Part shown: one piece after another, positions 60,081-64,000 of the stretch
Layout: each line of letters begins with the position of its first letter
Numbering within the stretch: position 1 is the first letter of the stretch
Source of the DNA: Polaribacter litorisediminis
Lineage (GTDB): Bacteria > Bacteroidota > Bacteroidia > Flavobacteriales > Flavobacteriaceae
Reading direction: 5' to 3'
Length of the DNA: 64,000 nucleotides
NCBI RefSeq assembly: GCF_019968605.1
Contig: NZ_CP082966.1
Span: 2,593,501 to 2,657,500, forward strand
Notes under the pieces: generated by a model
Databases searched by the model: none
Seen by the model: only the letters and a program-made list of their open reading frames with translations
What the model was told of the DNA's origin: nothing
Position numbers and translations under genes: made by a program

Positions 60081-62188
60081 TAGCTTAAAATTTGATAGGT
60101 TAAAAATGAAGCTACATACGCCAATAACCCCATACCGAATAACTGAATTAATGGCCATTTCCATGTTTTTGTTTCACGTTTTACAATGGCCAAAGTTGCC
60201 ATACATTGCATGGCAAAAGCGTAGAAAATCATTAAAGACATCCCCACAGGAAAATTAAAAAGCTTACCCCCTGTTTCGTTTACTTCAGACGCCATTTTTT
60301 GTTTTATGGTTGTTGTATTTTCATCATCTGCTTGTACACTATAGATGGTGGCTAACGTACCCACAAAAACTTCACGCGCTGCAAACGAAGTAATCAATGC
60401 AATTCCTATTTTCCAATCATACCCAAGAGGTTTTATGGCAGGCTCAATAGCTTTTCCCATGCTACCAATATAAGAATTCTCTAGTTTAGCCGATGCTATT
60501 TTTTGTTGAAGTTCCACATCACTTAAGTGCTGATAATCCACATTTTCAATAATCAATTTTTCTGAATTTTTATAAGCATCTCCCCCATTTGATGCCAAAA
60601 ACCACAAGACAATAGAGAGTGCTAAAATAATTTTTCCAGCTCCAAAAACAAAAGCTTTTGTTTTTTCTACAACTTCAAAAAAAACATTTTTAAAGGATGG
60701 TAATTTATAATTTGGCATTTCAATGACAAAAAATGATTTCGATTTTATATTTAAGGTTTTATGTAAAATATACGCGGCTAATATTGCCGTTGCAAAACCC
60801 AACCCATATAAAAAAAGTAAAACCAGTCCTTGTAAATTTAAAAATCCAAAGATTTTATTATCAGGAATTATCAATCCAATTAAAATAGCATATACTGGCA
60901 AACGCGCGGAACAAGTTGTAAAAGGTGTCACTAGAATCGTTATCAAACGTTCTTTCCAGCTGCCAATAGTTCTCGTTGCCATAATTGCAGGAATTGCACA
61001 AGCGGTTCCAGAAATTAACGGAATGATACTTTTTCCATTCATTCCATAACGTCTCATAATTTTATCCATTAAAAAAACAACTCTACTCATATAGCCAGTT
61101 TCTTCTAAAATAGCAATGAATAAAAATAAAATAGCAATTTGTGGAATAAAAATAATGACACCACCGATTCCAGGAATAATTCCTTCTGTTAATAAATCTG
61201 TAAGAACTCCGTTTGGTAAATTACTTTTTGCAAAATCTGCTAATTCTGCAAAAGTACTATCTATAAAATCCATAGGTACAGAAGCTAAATCAAAAATAGA
61301 CTGAAAAATTACGAGTAAAATCAGAAAGAAAAACACATAACCAAATATTTTATGCGTAAATACTTTATCTAATTTACCTCTTAAATCTGTTGCTTTTGAT
61401 TTATCAATAAGATATGTTTTCTTTAAAATTTTATTAATTTCTTGGTATCTATAAATAGTTTCTTTGTGCTGGTATTTTTTGAGTTTAAAAGCGTCTTTTT
61501 TAAAGGCTACTAAATTTTGTTTTTCTTCTTTTGTAATTGTATCTGGAAAATTGTTTTGAGTAACCATTAACCATAATTGGTATAATGAATAATTTGGACT
61601 AATTTCTTTTAGTTTCTTAAAGTAATCTGGATCAATTTGATGATTAATTCCGCATAAAGGAGAAGCTTTTGCTGCTACATGACAGCGAATTATAGCCGCT
61701 TTTACATCTTCTATTCCTTCATTTTTTCTTGCACTTACTAGAACAACCTCTGTATTTAATTCTTTTTTTAAGATCGATAAATCAATAGAAATACCTTTTC
61801 TAGCCATTTGATCTGCCATATTAATGACCAAAACCGTAGGGATTTCTAAATCTTTAATTTGAGAAAACAACAATAAATTTCTCTTTAAATTTTCTACATC
61901 AGCAACCACCAGAATTACATCTGGAGATTCTTTAATGTCTTTTTTAAGTAACGTTTTTAGAACAATACTCTCATCTATAGAAGTAGGATTGATGCTATAC
62001 GTTCCAGGCAAATCTGTAATAATTGCATTTTGTGTAGCAGACAATTTACTGATTCCTGTTTTTTTATCTACCGTAACACCCGGATAATTTCCTACTTTTT
62101 GGTTTAACCCTGTAAGTTGATTAAAAAGTGATGTTTTACCTGTATTTGGATTCCCAATTAAAGCAACTTTTATATCGATTTTAGACAT
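60080..62188 (-). CDS. feoB: Ferrous iron transporter FeoB
   Basis: FeoB imports Fe2+ across the inner membrane. The 702-residue protein has an N-terminal G domain with G1 GNPNTGKTSLFNQLTG (12-27), switch motif NYPGVTVDKK, DLPGTYSINP (G3) and NMADQ (G4). A helical GDI domain and a membrane domain with two Gate motifs (GTACAIPAIMATRTI; ITSFAAREVFVGTLA) follow. The C-terminus is hydrophobic. It is flanked by feoA (3-bp gap) upstream and a Cys-rich small protein downstream, a full feo operon. Confidence 0.96.
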   Translation of the reverse strand: MSKIDIKVALIGNPNTGKTSLFNQLTGLNQKVGNYPGVTVDKKTGISKLSATQNAIITDLPGTYSINPTSIDESIVLKTLLKKDIKESPDVILVVADVENLKRNLLLFSQIKDLEIPTVLVINMADQMARKGISIDLSILKKELNTEVVLVSARKNEGIEDVKAAIIRCHVAAKASPLCGINHQIDPDYFKKLKEISPNYSLYQLWLMVTQNNFPDTITKEEKQNLVAFKKDAFKLKKYQHKETIYRYQEINKILKKTYLIDKSKATDLRGKLDKVFTHKIFGYVFFFLILLVIFQSIFDLASVPMDFIDSTFAELADFAKSNLPNGVLTDLLTEGIIPGIGGVIIFIPQIAILFLFIAILEETGYMSRVVFLMDKIMRRYGMNGKSIIPLISGTACAIPAIMATRTIGSWKERLITILVTPFTTCSARLPVYAILIGLIIPDNKIFGFLNLQGLVLLFLYGLGFATAILAAYILHKTLNIKSKSFFVIEMPNYKLPSFKNVFFEVVEKTKAFVFGAGKIILALSIVLWFLASNGGDAYKNSEKLIIENVDYQHLSDVELQQKIASAKLENSYIGSMGKAIEPAIKPLGYDWKIGIALITSFAAREVFVGTLATIYSVQADDENTTTIKQKMASEVNETGGKLFNFPVGMSLMIFYAFAMQCMATLAIVKRETKTWKWPLIQLFGMGLLAYVASFLTYQILS

Positions 62189-62191
62189 CTA

Positions 62192-62419
62192 TTATTCACT
62201 TTTTAGAATTTTAATTTTTGAAGCTGTTTCTTTTCTTATAGCTAAATGACTGTCATTTACGCAGATATATAACGGGTCTTTTAAAGGCGCTATTTGAATC
62301 AGCTTTACTTCAGCCCCAGGCAAACAACCCATTTCTAATAATTTTAAAGGAATAGAATCTAGAGATTCTTCAGAAATATATCCTATTTCTCCAACACGTA
62401 AAGATGCAATTGTACTCAA
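62192..62419 (-). CDS. feoA: Ferrous iron transport protein FeoA
   Basis: A 75-residue SH3-like protein with the FeoA pattern SLRVGEIGYISEESLDSIPL, KLLEMGCLPGAEVKLIQIAP and ESLAIRK-like HLAIRKETASKI. FeoA assists FeoB function in the cytoplasm. It is 3 bp upstream of feoB in the same operon. An SCO-like gene lies 54 bp further upstream on the same strand. Confidence 0.94.
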   Translation of the reverse strand: MSTIASLRVGEIGYISEESLDSIPLKLLEMGCLPGAEVKLIQIAPLKDPLYICVNDSHLAIRKETASKIKILKSE

Positions 62420-62473
62420 AAGACTTTATTTTTTGTGCAGCAAAGATAACCATTTAGAATCATTCTAAACAAG

Positions 62474-63154
62474 TTATTTTTTGGTATATTCCAATTTCAA
62501 AAGAACCATATCTTTCTTTAACTTTTCCATGTCTTTTTTTTCCGTTCCATCGTAAAATCCTCGAATACGTCTTTTTTTATCAACTAAAACAAATTGCTCT
62601 GTATGAATAAAATCATTTTCACCTCCATCGCCATCTTCAACAACCGCCATATAACTTTTTCTCGCTAATTCGTAAATATGTTGTTTATTACCAGTCGTTA
62701 CGTTCCATTTTTTATCGATCACACCTTTATTCAATGCATATTCTTTTAAGACTGAAACGCTATCTATATTCGGTGTCACGGAATGTGATAAAAACATAAT
62801 ATCTTCATCATTTTTATAGTATTCCTGCAATTCACTCATATTATACGCCATGGCGATGCATATATTTGTGCAACGTGTAAAAAAGAAATCGGCTACATAT
62901 ATTTTATTTTCATACTCTTTTTGAGTGATGACTTTCCCATTTTGATTTATTAATTTGAAATCTGCAATGGTATGATCTTTTGTAATGTGTTTTATGGAAG
63001 CATCTACCAAACTAGGATTTACATCGGCTGGATTATATACTTTTAACTTTTTATCCACTTTTAATAAGTGATAATAAACCGGTATCGCAATTGCCGAAAA
63101 CACGATTAAAAAAATGATTGTTATTTTACTCTTTTTAAAGAAATTTACATCCAT
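62474..63154 (-). CDS. SCO1/SenC-family thioredoxin-like copper chaperone
   Basis: A 226-residue protein with an N-terminal membrane anchor (about 10-30) and a periplasmic thioredoxin-fold domain. The metal/redox motif CTNIC (Cys95, Cys99) in FFFTRCTNICIAM and a late His in NDFIHTEQFVLVDKKRRIRG are the copper ligands of SCO proteins. SCO helps insert copper into cytochrome oxidase CuA or acts as a thiol reductase. The gene precedes feoAB on the same strand; co-transcription is possible but the 54-bp gap leaves it open. Confidence 0.9.
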   Translation of the reverse strand: MDVNFFKKSKITIIFLIVFSAIAIPVYYHLLKVDKKLKVYNPADVNPSLVDASIKHITKDHTIADFKLINQNGKVITQKEYENKIYVADFFFTRCTNICIAMAYNMSELQEYYKNDEDIMFLSHSVTPNIDSVSVLKEYALNKGVIDKKWNVTTGNKQHIYELARKSYMAVVEDGDGGENDFIHTEQFVLVDKKRRIRGFYDGTEKKDMEKLKKDMVLLKLEYTKK

Positions 63155-63170
63155 ACCGAAAGTGTTTTTG

Positions 63171-63178
63171 CAAATTTA
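63171..63178 (-). promoter_or_regulatory. Candidate -7 element TAAATTTG of the SCO-feoAB genes
   Basis: A perfect TAnnTTTG on the minus strand 16 bp before the SCO-like ATG; the -33 region has only a T-rich run. Confidence 0.4.
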
Positions 63179-63286
63179 CGGCTTAAAAAAACCATAGAAA
63201 AGTAGGACAAGGCTAAATACTTCTAAAATCTTTGTTAAAATAAAAATCAACTTTCAATAGTTCTTTTTAAACTCTCTTTAAAAACG

Positions 63287-63294
63287 TACCTTTG
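63287..63294 (+). promoter_or_regulatory. Candidate -7 element TACCTTTG of rseP
   Basis: A perfect TAnnTTTG 29 bp before the ATG, with TTT about 18-19 bp upstream instead of TTG. Confidence 0.5.
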
Positions 63295-63323
63295 TCCCTT
63301 TTTTAAATCTGATTGAATACTGA

Positions 63324-64000
63324 ATGGAAATATTAATAAAAGCATCACAATTTATTTTAAGTTTATCACTATTAATTGTTTTGCACGAATTAGGTCACTT
63401 TATCCCTGCAAAATTATTTAAAATTAAAGTAGAAAAGTTCTACCTATTTTTTGATTATAAATTTTCTATTTTTAAGAAAAAAATTGGAGATACCGTTTAT
63501 GGTATTGGCTGGATTCCTTTAGGAGGTTATGTAAAAATAGCCGGAATGATTGATGAAAGCATGGATAAAGAACAAATGGCATTACCACCAAAACCATGGG
63601 AATTCCGTTCTAAACCTGCTTGGCAACGACTTATTATAATGTTAGGCGGTGTTTTTGTGAATTTCGTTTTAGGTATTTTTATCTACATCATGTTAATGTG
63701 GGGGTATGGTGAAAGCTACTTACCTAATGAAAATGTAAAAGATGGTGTTTGGGTAAGAGACTCCTTAGCTATGAATCTAGGCATTCAAAATGGTGATAAA
63801 ATTCTAACTGTAGATGGCCAAAAAATAAAGAAATTTTCGGGCTTATCTCTAGAATTTATCAACGGAAATAACTTTCAGATAGAAAGAAATGGACACGTAA
63901 TTGATAAAGAAATTCCAGAAGATTTTATTTCTCAATTAATGGATCGAGGTAAAGACGCAGGCCCAGTTTTATACCCTAGATACCCTTTTGTAATTGGTCA
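63324..64000 (+). CDS. rseP: RseP-like site-2 protease (M50), 3' partial
   Basis: The frame is open from ATG 63324 to the end of the window (226 codons). The N-terminal membrane helix contains the zinc motif HELGH at residues 21-25 (LIVLHELGHFIPAK). GWIPLGGYVKIAGM and the LGGVFVNFVLGIFIY block follow, then the start of a PDZ domain (GIQNGDKILTVDGQKI). RseP cleaves membrane-embedded substrates such as anti-sigma factors. The second metal motif and the C-terminus lie beyond the window. The start is supported by the promoter and the family N-terminus. Confidence 0.95.
   Translation, partial: MEILIKASQFILSLSLLIVLHELGHFIPAKLFKIKVEKFYLFFDYKFSIFKKKIGDTVYGIGWIPLGGYVKIAGMIDESMDKEQMALPPKPWEFRSKPAWQRLIIMLGGVFVNFVLGIFIYIMLMWGYGESYLPNENVKDGVWVRDSLAMNLGIQNGDKILTVDGQKIKKFSGLSLEFINGNNFQIERNGHVIDKEIPEDFISQLMDRGKDAGPVLYPRYPFVIG

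Noticed and set aside
60081..60164. Longer start for the small Cys-rich Feo protein
   Set aside because: This part is inside feoB in a different frame; the 38-residue form starting at the TAATG overlap is the known family layout.
1..64000. CRISPR array, prophage or large defence island
   Set aside because: No regularly spaced repeats, phage structural genes or clustered defence genes were found in the window.

Overview
This window is a stretch of chromosome from a low-GC member of the Bacteroidota, almost certainly a marine Flavobacteriaceae bacterium (Polaribacter/Tenacibaculum-like; the genus is inferred). The evidence is A+T-rich DNA, promoters with the Bacteroidota -7 element TAnnTTTG, few Shine-Dalgarno sequences, family-typical genes (DUF1599, BT_3928-like, DUF2911, lysyl-tRNA synthetase with a C-terminal extension, a MraY insertion, a very long FtsZ tail), and short palindromic repeats typical of these genomes. 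No prophage, CRISPR array, intact IS or rRNA operon was seen.

Layout. 1-6.4 kb: end of an M61-type peptidase, a helical hypothetical protein, folP with a LOG-family gene, then DUF1599, a DoxX/BT_3928-like protein, crcB and a crotonase. 6.4-10.1 kb: an accessory stretch with a TPR protein, decayed IS3 and IS256 transposase pieces, an orphan ORF and other relics, ending at the 3' side of a tRNA-Leu(UAG). 10.2-20.5 kb: M20 peptidase, OmpA-like protein, cyclophilin-type lipoprotein, and a BlaI repressor with two tandem M56 (BlaR1-type) membrane peptidases behind a promoter carrying two BlaI-type operators; then a DUF4407 protein and a predicted minus-strand small RNA. 20.7-30.7 kb: lysS, a RES-Xre toxin-antitoxin pair, glutaminase, a type I pullulanase-like lipoprotein, a probably acquired DUF1826 gene, rsmG, a fatty acid desaturase and an aminotransferase.

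31.4-47.4 kb holds a complete division and cell wall (dcw) cluster on the minus strand: mraZ, rsmH, ftsL-like, PBP/ftsI, murE, mraY, murD, ftsW, murG, murC, ftsQ, ftsA, ftsZ. Three 10-bp-phased GTGGTA repeats upstream of mraZ look like the MraZ operator. MurE carries the meso-diaminopimelate DNPR motif and probably starts at a CTG. Palindromic repeats lie at two junctions, and one has been absorbed into the 5' end of murD.

47.5-64 kb: alpha/beta hydrolase, engB, a RluA-type pseudouridine synthase, an alkane-hydroxylase-like gene broken by one in-frame TAA, a nitroreductase, a membrane-spanning propeller-AraC regulator, a penicillin acylase-family enzyme, a DegT-type aminotransferase with a cysteine cluster, galE, DUF2911, the feoA-feoB-small Cys protein iron operon with an SCO-like gene upstream, and the beginning of rseP running off the right end.

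The most unusual items are the predicted sRNA at about 20480-20587, the nonsense codon in the alkB-like gene, the duplicated BlaR1-like sensors with visible operators, the non-AUG start of murE, and the repeat-derived N-terminus of MurD.
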